Source: Streptomyces sp. NBC_00690 (GTDB lineage Bacteria > Actinomycetota > Actinomycetes > Streptomycetales > Streptomycetaceae). From it: DNA of 64,000 nt. Within the stretch, counting starts at the first letter, position 1, and the number at the start of each line of letters is the position of its first letter. Of the stretch, positions 1 through 11,988 are shown one piece after another. The translations under genes and the position numbers were made by a program. The stretch is taken from positions 1,860,001-1,924,000 of the forward strand of contig NZ_CP109009.1 of assembly GCF_036226685.1 (NCBI RefSeq), in the 5' to 3' direction. The notes under the pieces were generated by a model that made no database searches, was not told where the DNA came from, and saw only the letters and a list, made by a program, of their open reading frames with translations.

Positions 1-389
1 ACGGCGGGGTGGCCGCCCTGATGACGGGGCACAGGGTGTTGGAGGAGGGGAGGGTCTTCGGGATCTACCCCGAGGGCACGCGCTCTCCCGACGGGCGGCT
101 GTACCGGGGGCGCACCGGAATCGCCCGGCTCACCCTGATGACCGGGGCACCCGTGGTGCCGTTCGCGGTCATCGGCACGGACAAGCTCCAGCCGGGAGGC
201 GCGGGGCTGCCCAGGCCGGGTCGGGTGACCATCCGGTTCGGCAAGGCCATGGAGTTCTCCCGGTACGAGGGCATGGATCGCGACCGCTATGTGCTGCGGG
301 CGGTCACGGACTCGGTGATGACCGAGGTCATGCGGCTCTCCGGCCAGGAGTACGTCGACATGTATGCGACGAAGGCGAAGGCCGCCTGA
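1..389 (+). CDS. PlsC-type 1-acylglycerol-3-phosphate O-acyltransferase, C-terminal part
   Basis: The gene enters from the left edge, in frame from base 3, so the true start and the catalytic HX4D block lie outside the window. The visible part has the acyltransferase block III motif YPEGTRSPDG, which contacts the acceptor phosphate, and a block IV-like stretch GAPVVPFAVIGT. The family transfers an acyl chain to lysophosphatidic acid at the inner membrane face in phospholipid synthesis. The C-terminus YATKAKAA is short and basic, as in many actinobacterial paralogues. It converges on the drug exporter downstream and the two share a strong bidirectional terminator. The exact acceptor cannot be told from the fragment. 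Confidence 0.85.
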   Translation, partial: GGVAALMTGHRVLEEGRVFGIYPEGTRSPDGRLYRGRTGIARLTLMTGAPVVPFAVIGTDKLQPGGAGLPRPGRVTIRFGKAMEFSRYEGMDRDRYVLRAVTDSVMTEVMRLSGQEYVDMYATKAKAA

Positions 390-397
390 CCGGCACC

Positions 398-453
398 CAT
401 ACGGCGAGGGCCGGCCCCGTCCGAAGTCGGACGGGGTCGGCCCTCGCGGTATG
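398..453. terminator. Bidirectional intrinsic terminator
   Basis: The arm 398-423 pairs with 428-453 around a 4-base AAGT loop, with about two mismatches in 26. It lies between the convergent acyltransferase and MFS exporter genes, so it probably ends both transcripts. Confidence 0.85.
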
Positions 454-465
454 AGCGGGGCGGGA

Positions 466-2004
466 CTAGGGGTGTTCCACCCCGTCCTCCAGTCGCTGCC
501 CCTTCAGCAGGAACCAGGCCGCGACCGCGGTGAGCAACAGGACCACCGAACCGACCGCTCCGGCGACATGGAAGCCGTCCGCGAAGGCGTTCTGGGCCGA
601 GGCGAGCAGGGCCGCGCTCTGGTCCTCGGGCAGCGTCTCGACGGCCTGCGCCGCGCCGCCGAGCGAGTCCCGAGCGGCGGCGGTCACCTCGGACGGCACC
701 CCTTCCGGGACCGGGAAGCCGCGGTAGACGCCGGTCACGATCGAGCCGAGCAGGGCGATGCCGAGGGCCGCGCCGAGTTCGTACGCCGTCTCGGAGACCG
801 CGGACGCGGCACCCGCCTGTTCCTTGGGGACGCTGGAGAGGATCACGTCGGCGGTCACGGTGAAGGCGAGGCCCGCACCGAGACCACCGAGGAACAGCGC
901 GAGACCCATGGAGAGCGGCCCGGTCTCCGCGGTCAGCAGGGTGCAGGACGCGAGTGCCAGACCGACCGCCGTCAGCCCGCCCGAGACGGCACTGCGCACG
1001 GACGCCCTGCGGGCGAGGTAGCCGGCGAGCAGACCGGCCATCACCGCACCGATCGCCGCGGGCAGTTCGATCAGCCCCGCCTCCAGCGGCGAGCGCCCCT
1101 GGACCAGTTGCAGGAACTGGGAGAGGAAGAAGACCAGACCGGACAGACCGAGGATGGTCAGCAGGTCGGCGAGGACGGCACCGGAGAAGCCTCGATTGTG
1201 GAAGAGCCGTACGTTCAGCAGGGGCGAGGCCAGGGTCAACTGCCTGCGGACGAACCAGTACAGCGAACCGATGCCGATGACCGCGGCGGCGGCCGAGAGC
1301 ACACCGATGCCGTGGACGGCCATCTCCTTGATCGCATAGACGATCGCGACCATGCCCACCAGCGAGAGGACGACGCTCAGCAGGTCCCAGGGGCCCGGGT
1401 TCGGATTGCGCGATTCGGGCAGCAGCTTGATCCCGACGACCACCAGGACCGCCATGACGGGCAGGTTGATCAGGAAGACCGAGCCCCACCAGAAGTGCTC
1501 CAGCAGGAATCCGCCAACGACGGGCCCCACCGCGGCGCCCGCTGAGGCGGCGGCGCCCCAGATGCCCACGGCGATGCTGCGTTCCTTCGGGTCGTGGAAG
1601 AGGTTGCGGATCAGCGCGAGCGTGGACGGCATCAGGGTGGCACCGGCGACACCGAGCAGCGCCCGCGCTATGATCATCATCTCGGGGCTGGTGGCGTACG
1701 CGTTGAGTACAGAGACCGCGCCGAACGCCACGGCGCCCGTGAGCAGCAACTTCTTGCGACCGATGCGGTCACCGAGGCTGCCCATCGAGATCAGCAGTCC
1801 CGCGATGATGAACGAGTAGACGTCGCCGATCCACAGCAGTTCGGTACCGGACGGCTTGAGGTCCTCACTCAGGAACGGCGTGGCGAGCCCCAGCACCGTG
1901 GCGTCGACCGCGACCAGCAGCACGGCCAGCACCAGTACGGCCAGGGCGAGCCACCGGCCCGGAGCCTTCACGGTCTCCTTCGTCAACTGGATGGTGCCGT
2001 TCAC
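466..2004 (-). CDS. DHA2-family MFS drug:H+ antiporter
   Basis: A 512-residue, very hydrophobic protein that fits the 14-helix DHA2 (QacA/SmvA-like) exporters. Near the N-terminus it has the DHA2 signature VDATVLGLATPFL, followed by the loop motif LGDRIGRKKLL (MFS motif A); the segment GVAGATLMPSTLALIR follows. I chose the GTG at 2004 because it overlaps the TGA of the TetR gene by 4 bp (GTGA), which implies translational coupling, and because residues encoded upstream do not resemble the family. It probably exports a cationic or lipophilic toxic compound by proton exchange; the substrate is unknown. Expression is probably controlled by the adjacent TetR repressor through the palindrome at 2572-2589. 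Confidence 0.9.
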   Translation of the reverse strand: MNGTIQLTKETVKAPGRWLALAVLVLAVLLVAVDATVLGLATPFLSEDLKPSGTELLWIGDVYSFIIAGLLISMGSLGDRIGRKKLLLTGAVAFGAVSVLNAYATSPEMMIIARALLGVAGATLMPSTLALIRNLFHDPKERSIAVGIWGAAASAGAAVGPVVGGFLLEHFWWGSVFLINLPVMAVLVVVGIKLLPESRNPNPGPWDLLSVVLSLVGMVAIVYAIKEMAVHGIGVLSAAAAVIGIGSLYWFVRRQLTLASPLLNVRLFHNRGFSGAVLADLLTILGLSGLVFFLSQFLQLVQGRSPLEAGLIELPAAIGAVMAGLLAGYLARRASVRSAVSGGLTAVGLALASCTLLTAETGPLSMGLALFLGGLGAGLAFTVTADVILSSVPKEQAGAASAVSETAYELGAALGIALLGSIVTGVYRGFPVPEGVPSEVTAAARDSLGGAAQAVETLPEDQSAALLASAQNAFADGFHVAGAVGSVVLLLTAVAAWFLLKGQRLEDGVEHP

Positions 2005-2552
2005 TTCTCCACGCTCCGTCGGGTGACACCACCGAGCAGCAGCTCGGCGATCATGAATTGGTAGTCCTTGCCGGCGACCCGGCCCGACTGGACGGCCCAG
2101 GCTCCGGAGCCGACCAGTCCGTACAGCGCCTCGGTCAGCCAGGCGGCGGTCAGATCGATGCGGAAGTCGCCCTCTTCCTGTCCGCGCTGGAAGAGGGCCG
2201 ACACCCGGGCGTCCAGCCGGTTCCAGCCTTCGTTGACCGACTCCTCGAAGAGCTGGTTCTCCGTGAAGAGGAAGCCGAGCAGGGCGGCGTTGGACTCCGT
2301 CTCGGCGATGAGCCGGCGCAGGGCGTCGCACGCCCTTCCGTCGTCGAGGCGCGCGGCGTCCAGAGCCGTCTCGAACTCGCGGATGCCGAAGTCCTCCAGG
2401 GCGCGCACCAGGGAATCCCGGCCGGCGAAGTGCCGGTGGAGGGTGGCGCGACCGATCCCGGCGGCTTTGGCGACCTCGTCCATGGTCGCGGTGGCCTTGC
2501 GGGAGAGGAGGGCGGCTGCGGTCCGCAGGACCTGCTCACGGTCAACTGTCAT
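2001..2552 (-). CDS. TetR-family repressor of the adjacent exporter
   Basis: 183 residues. The N-terminal helix-turn-helix VAKAAGIGRATLHRHF is typical of TetR, followed by an all-helical ligand and dimer domain. The start at 2552 (MTVDREQ) is preferred over the ATG at 2579, which lies inside the operator palindrome. The gene is first in a two-gene operon with the DHA2 exporter (4-bp overlap). The known logic for such pairs is that the repressor binds upstream of itself and is released by a substrate of the pump; that is inference here. Confidence 0.9.
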   Translation of the reverse strand: MTVDREQVLRTAAALLSRKATATMDEVAKAAGIGRATLHRHFAGRDSLVRALEDFGIREFETALDAARLDDGRACDALRRLIAETESNAALLGFLFTENQLFEESVNEGWNRLDARVSALFQRGQEEGDFRIDLTAAWLTEALYGLVGSGAWAVQSGRVAGKDYQFMIAELLLGGVTRRSVEK

Positions 2553-2571
2553 GAGACAACCATAACCCACG

Positions 2572-2589
2572 TGAGACATGAATGTCTCA
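2572..2589. promoter_or_regulatory. TetR operator palindrome
   Basis: TGAGACAT-GA-ATGTCTCA is a perfect 8+2+8 inverted repeat directly upstream of the TetR start. A further half-site TGAGACA overlaps the start codon at 2552-2558. The position between the TetR gene and the divergent HAD gene could affect both. Confidence 0.75.
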
Positions 2590-2636
2590 ATAGATATTGC
2601 GTCGACTCATAGGCGCCCAGAAGGAAGGCTGTACGG

Positions 2637-3143
2637 ATGAAGCCGCTGCTGCTGATCGACATCGACGGGCCGCTCAACCCCTACGGCGGAAAGCCGGAGC
2701 GTCGCCCCCACGGCTACACGACCCACCGCATGCATCCGAACGGCTGGACCCAGCCCCGCCCGCTGCGCGTCTGGCTCCACCCCGGCCACGGCCAGGAACT
2801 GCTGGCACTCACCGACCGCTTCGACCTGGTGTGGGCGACGACTTGGAAGGACGAGGCGAACGTCTGGGTCGCTCCCGTGCTGGGCCTGCCGGAACTGCCC
2901 TTCATCGACTGGCCGGTGATGCACGGCGCGGCACCGCGCGGCACCTTCTGGAAGACCCAGTACGTGCTTGAGTACGCGGCGGGACGCCCGTTCGCCTGGT
3001 TCGACGACGAGATAACCGAATTGGACCGGGAGTACGTGGAGCAAACGCATCTGGCCGCCGCCCTGCTGCTGCACGTCGACCATCGGATCGGGCTGACCCG
3101 ACCGGACTTCGACGCGCTCGCACAGTGGGCGGCGGCGCTGTAG
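2637..3143 (+). CDS. HAD-superfamily-like protein of unknown substrate
   Basis: 168 residues. It starts with the HAD motif I LLIDIDGPLNPYGG (Asp8 and Asp10) and has a threonine-containing motif II-like WATTWKDEANV and an acidic motif IV-like WFDDEI, so a Mg-dependent phosphohydrolase fold is likely. The ATG at 2637 follows a good Shine-Dalgarno AAGGAAGG. It is divergent from the TetR gene and convergent with argH. Conserved as a hypothetical protein in streptomycetes; I cannot name a substrate. Confidence 0.75.
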   Translation: MKPLLLIDIDGPLNPYGGKPERRPHGYTTHRMHPNGWTQPRPLRVWLHPGHGQELLALTDRFDLVWATTWKDEANVWVAPVLGLPELPFIDWPVMHGAAPRGTFWKTQYVLEYAAGRPFAWFDDEITELDREYVEQTHLAAALLLHVDHRIGLTRPDFDALAQWAAAL

Positions 3144-3161
3144 TGAACCGATTTCCCCCGG

Positions 3162-4654
<1,493 letters not shown>

Positions 4655-4782
4655 CTTCTTCACATGGTGCGGGCGTCGTGTCGACGTGGTCCCTGTCGGA
4701 TCTGTCGACTCTGCCGGCTGGGCCAGCTGGTGCCGGTTCTGCCGACAGGGACGGTTCCGGCAGGTTCGACGGAACCGAGGGG

Positions 4783-5976
4783 TCAGGCCAGGTCCCGCTT
4801 GGCAGCGATCTTGGAGGAGAGTCCGAAGATCTCGATGAAGCCCTGGGCCTTCGACTGGTCGAAGGTGTCGCCGGAGTCGTAGGTGGCGAGGTTGAAGTCG
4901 TACAGCGACTCGTCCGACTTCCGACCGGTGACGACGGCCCGGCCGCCGTGCAGGGTCATCCGGATGTCGCCCGTGACGTGCTGGTTGGCCTCGTTGATGA
5001 AGCCGTCCAGGGCCCGCTTGAGCGGGGAGAACCACAGACCGTCGTAGACCATCTCGCCCCAGCGCTGCTCGACCTGCCGCTTGTAGCGGGCCAGCTCGCG
5101 CTCGACCGTGACGCTCTCCAGCTCCTGGTGTGCGGTGATCAGCGCGATCGCGCCGGGCGCCTCGTACACCTCACGGGACTTGATGCCGACCAACCGGTCC
5201 TCGACCATGTCGATCCGGCCGATGCCGTGCTCGCCGGCCCGCTCGTTGAGCTGCTGGATCGCCTGGAGGACGGTGACGGGCTTGCCGTCGATAGCGACGG
5301 GGACGCCCTCCTTGAAGGAGATGACGACCTCATCGGCCTCGCGCGGGAGAGCCGGGTTGGAGGTGTACTCGTAGATGTCCTCGATCGGAGCGTTCCAGAT
5401 GTCCTCCAGGAAGCCCGTCTCCACGGCCCGCCCGAAGACGTTCTGGTCGATCGAGTACGGCGACTTCTTGGTGGTCGCGATGGGCAGCTGCTTGGCCTCG
5501 CAGAAGGCGATCGCCTTGTCCCGGGTCATCGCGTAGTCACGGACCGGGGCGATGCACTTGAGGTCAGGGCCGAGCGCGGAGATGCCGGCCTCGAAGCGGA
5601 CCTGGTCGTTGCCCTTGCCGGTGCAGCCGTGGGCGACGATGCCTGCGTTGTGCTTGCGGGCGGCGGCGACGAGGTGCTTGACGATCGTGGGCCGGGAGAG
5701 CGCGGAGACCAGGGGGTACCGGTCCATGTACAACGCATTGGCCTTGATCGCCGGGAGGCAGTACTCATCGGCAAACTCGTCCTTGGCGTCGGCCACCTCG
5801 GCCTCCACGGCACCGCAGGCGAGCGCGCGCTTGCGGATGACGTCCAGGTCCTCGCCGCCCTGGCCGACGTCCACGGCGACGGCGATGACCTCGGCGCCCG
5901 TCTCCTCGGCGATCCAGCCGATGGCGACGGAGGTGTCCAGACCGCCCGAGTAGGCGAGTACGACGCGCTCGGTCAC
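4783..5976 (-). CDS. argG: Argininosuccinate synthase
   Basis: 397 residues. It joins citrulline and aspartate using ATP to give argininosuccinate. The N-terminal PP-loop ATP-binding motif [10 protein letters not shown] is intact, and the length matches the short bacterial ArgG class. The GTG at 5976 is chosen because an AAGGAG Shine-Dalgarno lies at about 5982-5987; the open frame further upstream does not belong to the family. An ArgR-box-like repeat lies 39-54 bp upstream. With argH directly downstream, this mirrors the argGH arrangement near argCJBDR seen in some streptomycetes. Confidence 0.97.
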   Translation of the reverse strand: MTERVVLAYSGGLDTSVAIGWIAEETGAEVIAVAVDVGQGGEDLDVIRKRALACGAVEAEVADAKDEFADEYCLPAIKANALYMDRYPLVSALSRPTIVKHLVAAARKHNAGIVAHGCTGKGNDQVRFEAGISALGPDLKCIAPVRDYAMTRDKAIAFCEAKQLPIATTKKSPYSIDQNVFGRAVETGFLEDIWNAPIEDIYEYTSNPALPREADEVVISFKEGVPVAIDGKPVTVLQAIQQLNERAGEHGIGRIDMVEDRLVGIKSREVYEAPGAIALITAHQELESVTVERELARYKRQVEQRWGEMVYDGLWFSPLKRALDGFINEANQHVTGDIRMTLHGGRAVVTGRKSDESLYDFNLATYDSGDTFDQSKAQGFIEIFGLSSKIAAKRDLA

Positions 5977-6014
5977 GGGATTCTCCTTACGGTGCATTCG
6001 ACGATGGAATAAGT

Positions 6015-6030
6015 ATGCACTCCCTTGCAT
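6015..6030. promoter_or_regulatory. Putative ArgR (ARG) box upstream of argG
   Basis: ATGCA-CTCCCT-TGCAT is a 5+6+5 inverted repeat in an AT-rich patch just upstream of argG, unlike the GC-rich surroundings. Actinobacterial ARG boxes are A/T-rich imperfect palindromes bound by ArgR with arginine. The same TTGCAT element appears upstream of argC. Binding is inferred. Confidence 0.6.
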
Positions 6031-6083
6031 GATTCGTCAATATTGGATGTCGCAGGCGCCCCACGCGGCGGATAATCCAGCCC

Positions 6084-6671
6084 ATGGGACAGCGATACGC
6101 ACGCATAGAGGGCCGCATCAGGACGTTCATCGAGCAGCAGCCCGTGTTCTTCACCGCCACCGCGCCCCTGGACGGCGAGGGGCACATCAACCTCTCCCCC
6201 AAGGGCCGCAGCGGCAGCCTCGTCGTCCTCGACGAGCACACCCTGGCCTATCTGGACTTCGGCGGCAGCGGCGCCGAGACGATCGCGCATCTGCGCGAGG
6301 AGGGGAACGGGCGGATCACCCTGATGTGGTGCGCGTTCACCGGGCCGCCCAAGGTGCTGCGGGTCCACGGCAGCGGAGAAGCGGTCTTCCGGGATGATCC
6401 GCGCTGGTCGGAGCTCATCGGGCAGTTCTCGGCGGCGGACGGTCCGGGGGCTCGGGCCATCGTCGTCGTCCATGCGCGCCGCATCAGCGACGCCTGCGGT
6501 TTCGCCGTGCCGTTCATGGACTACCGGGAGGAGCGCACCCAGCACGCCGAGCACTTCGGTCGGAAGTCGGACGAGGAGTTCGCGGCCTACTGCGCCAAGA
6601 AGGAGCATGTCGGGGTGAGCTTGGACGGGCTGCCGGCACTACCGCTCCCGCTGCCCCAGCGCTCCGCCTAG
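6084..6671 (+). CDS. Pyridoxamine 5'-phosphate oxidase-family flavoprotein
   Basis: 195 residues with the split-barrel fold pattern of PPOX-family proteins: an N-terminal ATAPLDGEGHINLSPKG strand-turn region that normally contacts FMN phosphate, a central beta-rich core, and a C-terminal FDxRxE-like tail. The genuine PdxH substrate residues are not evident, so it is better described as a general FMN- or F420-binding PPOX protein than as PdxH. It is divergent from argG and convergent with argR, and interrupts the arginine cluster. A role in arginine metabolism is not indicated. Confidence 0.8.
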   Translation: MGQRYARIEGRIRTFIEQQPVFFTATAPLDGEGHINLSPKGRSGSLVVLDEHTLAYLDFGGSGAETIAHLREEGNGRITLMWCAFTGPPKVLRVHGSGEAVFRDDPRWSELIGQFSAADGPGARAIVVVHARRISDACGFAVPFMDYREERTQHAEHFGRKSDEEFAAYCAKKEHVGVSLDGLPALPLPLPQRSA

Positions 6672-6709
6672 CGATCCCGCTCCGCAGGGCGCCGTACCCC
6701 GCACGGGGA

Positions 6710-6732
6710 GGCGGGCCACCGGGTGACCCGCC
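6710..6732. terminator. Convergent terminator between PPOX gene and argR
   Basis: GGCGGG-c-CACC-g-GGTG-a-CCCGCC folds into a compact hairpin 8 bp before the argR stop codon and shortly after the PPOX stop. Confidence 0.7.
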
Positions 6733-6739
6733 CTCGCCG

Positions 6740-7276
6740 CTACCGGTCGTTCTGGGCCAGCCTCAGCAGGTGGTCCGCCAGGGCCTGACCGCCCAGCGGA
6801 TCCCTGCTGATCAGCATCAGGGTGTCGTCGCCCGCGATGGTGCCGAGGATGTCGTGCAGTTCGGCCTGGTCGATGGCCGAGGCGAGGAACTGTGCCGCGC
6901 CCGGAGGAGTGCGCAGGACCACCAGGTTGGCGGATGCCTCGGCGGAGATCAGGAGCTCCCCCGACAGTCTGCGCATCCGCTCCTCCTTGGCCGACCCGCC
7001 GAGCGGAGCCTGGGGCGTGCGGAAGCCGCCCTCGCTGGGCACGGCGTAGATCAGCTCACCACCGGTGTTGCGGATCTTCACCGCGCCCAACTCGTCCAGA
7101 TCCCGGGAGAGGGTCGCCTGGGTGACGCTCAGCCCGCTGTCGGCGAGCAGTTTGGCCAACTGGCTCTGGGAGCGGACCGGCTGCCGGTTGAGGATGTCCA
7201 CGATCTGGCGGTGGCGGGCCATGCGGGTCTGCGGAACCGCGGGCCCGCCCTGCTCGGTGTCCTGCGCCTCGGTCAT
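6740..7276 (-). CDS. argR: Arginine repressor
   Basis: 178 residues. The N-terminal winged helix has the ArgR recognition segment [18 protein letters not shown], and the C-terminal oligomerisation domain has the arginine-binding [12 protein letters not shown]. It forms hexamers that bind ARG boxes with arginine as co-repressor. I chose the ATG at 7276 (MTEAQD) because the longer frame overlaps argD and has no family similarity. It is the last gene of argCJBDR, 7 bp after argD, so it is probably autoregulated with the operon and acts on argC and argG. Confidence 0.95.
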   Translation of the reverse strand: MTEAQDTEQGGPAVPQTRMARHRQIVDILNRQPVRSQSQLAKLLADSGLSVTQATLSRDLDELGAVKIRNTGGELIYAVPSEGGFRTPQAPLGGSAKEERMRRLSGELLISAEASANLVVLRTPPGAAQFLASAIDQAELHDILGTIAGDDTLMLISRDPLGGQALADHLLRLAQNDR

Positions 7277-7283
7277 CTGCGTC

Positions 7284-8501
7284 TCATTCTCCGGATCGTC
7301 CTTCCCCGTACTTCTCGTTGGCCGTATCGAGCACACCGGGCCATGCCTGGAGGAACGCGTCCACATCGGCCTCGTCGATGATCAGTGGCGGCATGAGCCG
7401 TACGACATCGGGAGCCGGGGCATTCACCAGAAAACCGGCACTCTGAGCCGCGAGCTGCACCTGGGGCGCGAGGGGCTCGTTGAGCACGATACCCAGCAGC
7501 AGTCCCGCACCGCGGACATGGGAGACCAGAGGATGTGCGTCACGGCCGTCCGGCCGCTCGATCCCGTCCCGGATCTTCTCCCCCAGCCGCTTGACCCGAT
7601 CGAGGATTCCATCGCCGGCGAGCGTGTCGAGAACGGCGAGCCCAGCGGCGCAGGCGACCGGGTTGCCACCGAAGGTGGTGCCGTGCTGTCCGGGCCGCAA
7701 CAGGTCGGCCGCAGGGCCGAAGGCCACGGTCGCCCCCAGCGGAAGACCTCCGCCGAGCCCCTTGGCCAGGGTCACCACGTCCGGCTCCACGCCCTGGTGC
7801 GCCTGGTGCTCGAACCAGGAACCGGTCCGGCCGATACCCGTCTGCACCTCGTCGAGGGCCAGCAGCGCACCGGCGGCACGGGTGATCTCACGAGCGGCTT
7901 CGAGATAGCCCGGGGGCGGAACGACCACGCCGTTCTCGCCCTGGATCGGCTCGATCAGCACCAGGGCGGTCTCCGCGGTGACGGCTGCCCTCAGCGCCTC
8001 CACGTCCCCGTACGGAACATGGGTCACCTCACCCGGCAGCGGCAGGAAGGGGTCCCGCTTGGCGGACTGGCCGGTGAGGGCGAGTGCTCCCATGGTCCGG
8101 CCGTGGAAGCCGCCCGTCGTGGCGACCATGTGGGGACGGCCCGTCAGGCGTCCGATCTTAAAGACGGCCTCGTTGGCCTCCGCGCCCGAGTTGCAGAAGT
8201 ACACGCGCCCGGGCCGGGCGAAGAGTTCGATGAGCCGCTCGGCGAGCAGGACGGGCGGCTCGGCGACATAGAGGTTGGACACGTGCCCCAGCGCGGCGAT
8301 CTGGCGGGAGACGGCCTCGACCACAGCGGGGTGGCCGTGCCCGAGTGCGTTCACCGCGATGCCACCGACGAAGTCGGTGTACTCGGTGCCGTCCGCGTCC
8401 CAGACCTTCGCGCCCTGGCCGCGGAGCAAGGACAGGGCGGGCGTGCCGTAGTTGTCGCTCATCACGCCCTGCCAGCGCCGGGCGTACTCCTGGTTGCTCA
8501 T
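7284..8501 (-). CDS. argD: Acetylornithine aminotransferase
   Basis: 405 residues, class III PLP aminotransferase. It converts N-acetylglutamate semialdehyde to N-acetylornithine using glutamate. The PLP-binding lysine lies in [14 protein letters not shown], preceded by the cofactor motif [15 protein letters not shown]; the [13 protein letters not shown] segment binds the phosphate. Its ATG overlaps the argB stop by 4 bp (ATGA at 8498-8501), so translation is coupled. It sits between argB and argR in the conserved Streptomyces arginine operon. Confidence 0.96.
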   Translation of the reverse strand: MSNQEYARRWQGVMSDNYGTPALSLLRGQGAKVWDADGTEYTDFVGGIAVNALGHGHPAVVEAVSRQIAALGHVSNLYVAEPPVLLAERLIELFARPGRVYFCNSGAEANEAVFKIGRLTGRPHMVATTGGFHGRTMGALALTGQSAKRDPFLPLPGEVTHVPYGDVEALRAAVTAETALVLIEPIQGENGVVVPPPGYLEAAREITRAAGALLALDEVQTGIGRTGSWFEHQAHQGVEPDVVTLAKGLGGGLPLGATVAFGPAADLLRPGQHGTTFGGNPVACAAGLAVLDTLAGDGILDRVKRLGEKIRDGIERPDGRDAHPLVSHVRGAGLLLGIVLNEPLAPQVQLAAQSAGFLVNAPAPDVVRLMPPLIIDEADVDAFLQAWPGVLDTANEKYGEGRSGE

Positions 8502-9418
8502 GCTTCCCCCTGTTCCTGCGCCACGAGCGGGTGCCCGTCGGGGACGACCATGGTGCCGATCCCCTCGTCGGTGAAGATCTCCAACAGGATGGAGTGCGGG
8601 ACCCGGCCGTCGATCACCCGCGCGGTGTTGACTCCATTGCGCACGGCGAACAGACAGCCCTCCATCTTGGGAACCATGCCGCTGGACAGGTCCGGCAGCA
8701 GCTTCTCCAACTGGGTGGCCGTCAGTCGGCTGATCACCTCGTCGCTGTTGGGCCAGTCCACGTACAGTCCCTCGACGTCCGTGAGGACCATCAGGGTCTC
8801 CGCGCCCAGCGCAGCAGCGAGTGCCGCAGCCGCCGTATCAGCATTGACGTTGTAGACATGTCCGTCGTCCTCCGCGCGCGCGATGGAGGAGATGACCGGG
8901 ATGCGGCCGTCCTCCAACAACGCTTCGATCGCACCGCTGTCGATCCGGGTGATCTCGCCGACCCGGCCGATGTCGACCAACTCGCCGTCGATCAGCGGCT
9001 GGTGCTTGATCGCCGTAATCGTGTGTGCGTCCTCGCCGGTGAGGCCGACGGCGAGCGGCCCGTGCTGGTTGAGGAGTCCGACCAGTTCCCGCTGGACCTG
9101 GCCCGCCAACACCATGCGTACGACGTCCATCGCCTCGGGCGTGGTGACCCGCAGACCGGCCTTGAACTCGCTGACCAGGCCGTGTCGATCCAACTGCGCA
9201 CTGATCTGCGGCCCTCCGCCGTGCACGACGACGGGACGCAGGCCCGCCTGTCGCAGAAAGACCACGTCCTGGGCGAAAGCAGCTTTGAGGTCCTCGTCGA
9301 CCATGGCGTTGCCACCGAACTTGACGACGACGACCCTGCCGTTGTGCCTGGTCAGCCAGGGCAGGGCCTCGATGAGGATCTGCGCCTTGGGCAGGGCGGT
9401 GTGCTTGCGGGTGCTCAT
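8498..9418 (-). CDS. argB: N-acetylglutamate kinase
   Basis: 306 residues, amino-acid kinase family. It phosphorylates N-acetylglutamate, the second step and usually the arginine-feedback-inhibited one. The glycine-rich ATP loop [10 protein letters not shown] and the substrate loop [11 protein letters not shown] are intact. The N-terminal helix upstream of the kinase core is the element that forms the arginine-sensitive hexamer in known feedback-inhibited enzymes; its presence suggests allosteric control, by inference. It overlaps argD by 4 bp and follows argJ by 21 bp. Confidence 0.96.
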   Translation of the reverse strand: MSTRKHTALPKAQILIEALPWLTRHNGRVVVVKFGGNAMVDEDLKAAFAQDVVFLRQAGLRPVVVHGGGPQISAQLDRHGLVSEFKAGLRVTTPEAMDVVRMVLAGQVQRELVGLLNQHGPLAVGLTGEDAHTITAIKHQPLIDGELVDIGRVGEITRIDSGAIEALLEDGRIPVISSIARAEDDGHVYNVNADTAAAALAAALGAETLMVLTDVEGLYVDWPNSDEVISRLTATQLEKLLPDLSSGMVPKMEGCLFAVRNGVNTARVIDGRVPHSILLEIFTDEGIGTMVVPDGHPLVAQEQGEA

Positions 9419-9439
9419 GGAGTGAAGGTCCCCGAATCC

Positions 9440-10594
9440 TCAGGAGGAGTAGGCGCTGTTCTCATGGACGTAGTCGGCGGTCAGATCGTTCGCCCAGATG
9501 ACGGCGGACTGGGAGCCCGCGGAAAGATCTGCGGTGATCTTGACCTCGCGGTAGCGCATGTCGACCAGATCGCGGTCCTCCCCCACACCGCCGTTCCGGC
9601 AGACCCAGACGCCGTTGATGGCCACGTTGAGTTGATCCGGTTCGAAGGCGGCATCGGTGGTGCCGATGGCGGAGAGCACCCGCCCCCAGTTGGGGTCCTC
9701 GCCGTGGATGGCGCACTTCAGCAGGTTGTTGCGGGCGATGGAACGCCCCACCTCGACGGCGTCGTCCTCCGTGGCCGCGCCGATCACCTCGATGCGGATG
9801 TCCTTGGACGCCCCCTCGGCGTCACCGATCAGCTGGCGGGCCAGATCGTCGCAGACCTCTCGAACGGCCGTGGCGAACGCCTCGTACTCCGGGACCACAC
9901 CGGACGCACCGGAAGCGAGGAGCAGCACCGTGTCGTTGGTGGACATGCACCCGTCGGAGTCGATCCGGTCGAAGGTCAACCGGGTCGCGTCGCGCAGTGC
10001 CTTGTCGAGGACGGCGGCCTCCAGATCGGCGTCCGTGGTGAGCACGACCAGCATGGTGGCGAGCCCGGGAGCGAGCATGCCGGCGCCCTTGGCCATCCCA
10101 CCGACCGTCCAGCCCTCGCCCTCGCGGACCGCGGTCTTGTGGACGGTGTCGGTGGTCTTGATGGCGATGGCGGCCTTCTCGCCGCCGTGCTCCGACAGTT
10201 GCCCGGCGGCGGTCTCGACTCCGGGCAGCAGCTTGTCCATGGGCAGGAGCAGGCCGATCAGCCCCGTGGAGGCGACGGCGATCTCACCGGCGCTGTGTCC
10301 TTCGAGTACCTCGGCCGCCTTCTCCGCGGTGGCATGGGTGTCCTGGAAGCCCTGCGGGCCGGTGCAGGCGTTGGCGCCGCCGGAGTTCAGCACGACCGCC
10401 GTGACCGCACCCCCCTTGAGCACCTGCTCCGACCAGAGGACAGGCGCGGCCTTGACCCGGTTGGAGGTGAAGACTCCGGCGGCGGCCCGGCGCGGCCCGT
10501 TGTTGACGACCAGTGCCAGGTCGGGGTTGCCGCTCTCCTTGATTCCGGCGGCGATGCCCGCCGCGGTGAACCCCTTCGCTGCGGTGACGCTCAC
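9440..10594 (-). CDS. argJ: Bifunctional ornithine acetyltransferase / N-acetylglutamate synthase
   Basis: 384 residues from the GTG at 10594, which has a GGGAG Shine-Dalgarno; the 54 codons of open frame upstream lack similarity. ArgJ recycles the acetyl group from acetylornithine to glutamate. The enzyme self-cleaves before a threonine that becomes the nucleophile: the site is in GLATMLVVLTTDA, Thr at about residue 180, giving alpha and beta chains. The oxyanion-hole region upstream of it is conserved. It is the second gene of the operon, 177 bp after argC, the only loose spacing in argCJBDR. Confidence 0.95.
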   Translation of the reverse strand: MSVTAAKGFTAAGIAAGIKESGNPDLALVVNNGPRRAAAGVFTSNRVKAAPVLWSEQVLKGGAVTAVVLNSGGANACTGPQGFQDTHATAEKAAEVLEGHSAGEIAVASTGLIGLLLPMDKLLPGVETAAGQLSEHGGEKAAIAIKTTDTVHKTAVREGEGWTVGGMAKGAGMLAPGLATMLVVLTTDADLEAAVLDKALRDATRLTFDRIDSDGCMSTNDTVLLLASGASGVVPEYEAFATAVREVCDDLARQLIGDAEGASKDIRIEVIGAATEDDAVEVGRSIARNNLLKCAIHGEDPNWGRVLSAIGTTDAAFEPDQLNVAINGVWVCRNGGVGEDRDLVDMRYREVKITADLSAGSQSAVIWANDLTADYVHENSAYSS

Positions 10595-10771
10595 TGTGTC
10601 TCCCTCTCGGCTTCTTCGTGTTCTTCGCGTTCCTCGCGCGCCCGGCGCGCCCCTATGACCTTCGTCCCGATCAGTGGCCCGGTGGTGATCTCTCCCCCGG
10701 TGTTGTGCACCGCAGTCAGCGCGGGTGCACCGCGCCCTGGGCACAGTGCTGGGCACTTCGCACCGAAGCCG

Positions 10772-11855
<1,084 letters not shown>

Positions 11856-11988
11856 AGTCCTCGGGGTCACCAGAGGGAGGCCGGGGCTGACGCCCTTCCA
11901 CCTGTGGAGGGGCGCGGCGTCCGGCGGTCGCGCCCTTCGTTTGGTCGGGGTGCGGCTTCGCCGTACCTGCCGGCCGGGCCGCCGCTGG

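Noticed and set aside
364..1545. Long plus-strand frame opposite the DHA2 exporter
   Set aside because: Arg/Gln/Asp-rich composition typical of GC-driven antisense frames; the exporter on the minus strand is certain.
4691..4750. Long-range inverted repeat CCCTGTCGG / CCGACAGGG in the argG-argH gap
   Set aside because: The 9-bp arms are 42 bp apart with a GC-rich spacer; the nearby 11-bp hairpin explains termination better.
10595..10771. Possible small gene in the 177-bp argC-argJ gap
   Set aside because: The open frame upstream of argJ is Arg-rich, has no start signal and no similarity; the real argJ start has its own Shine-Dalgarno.
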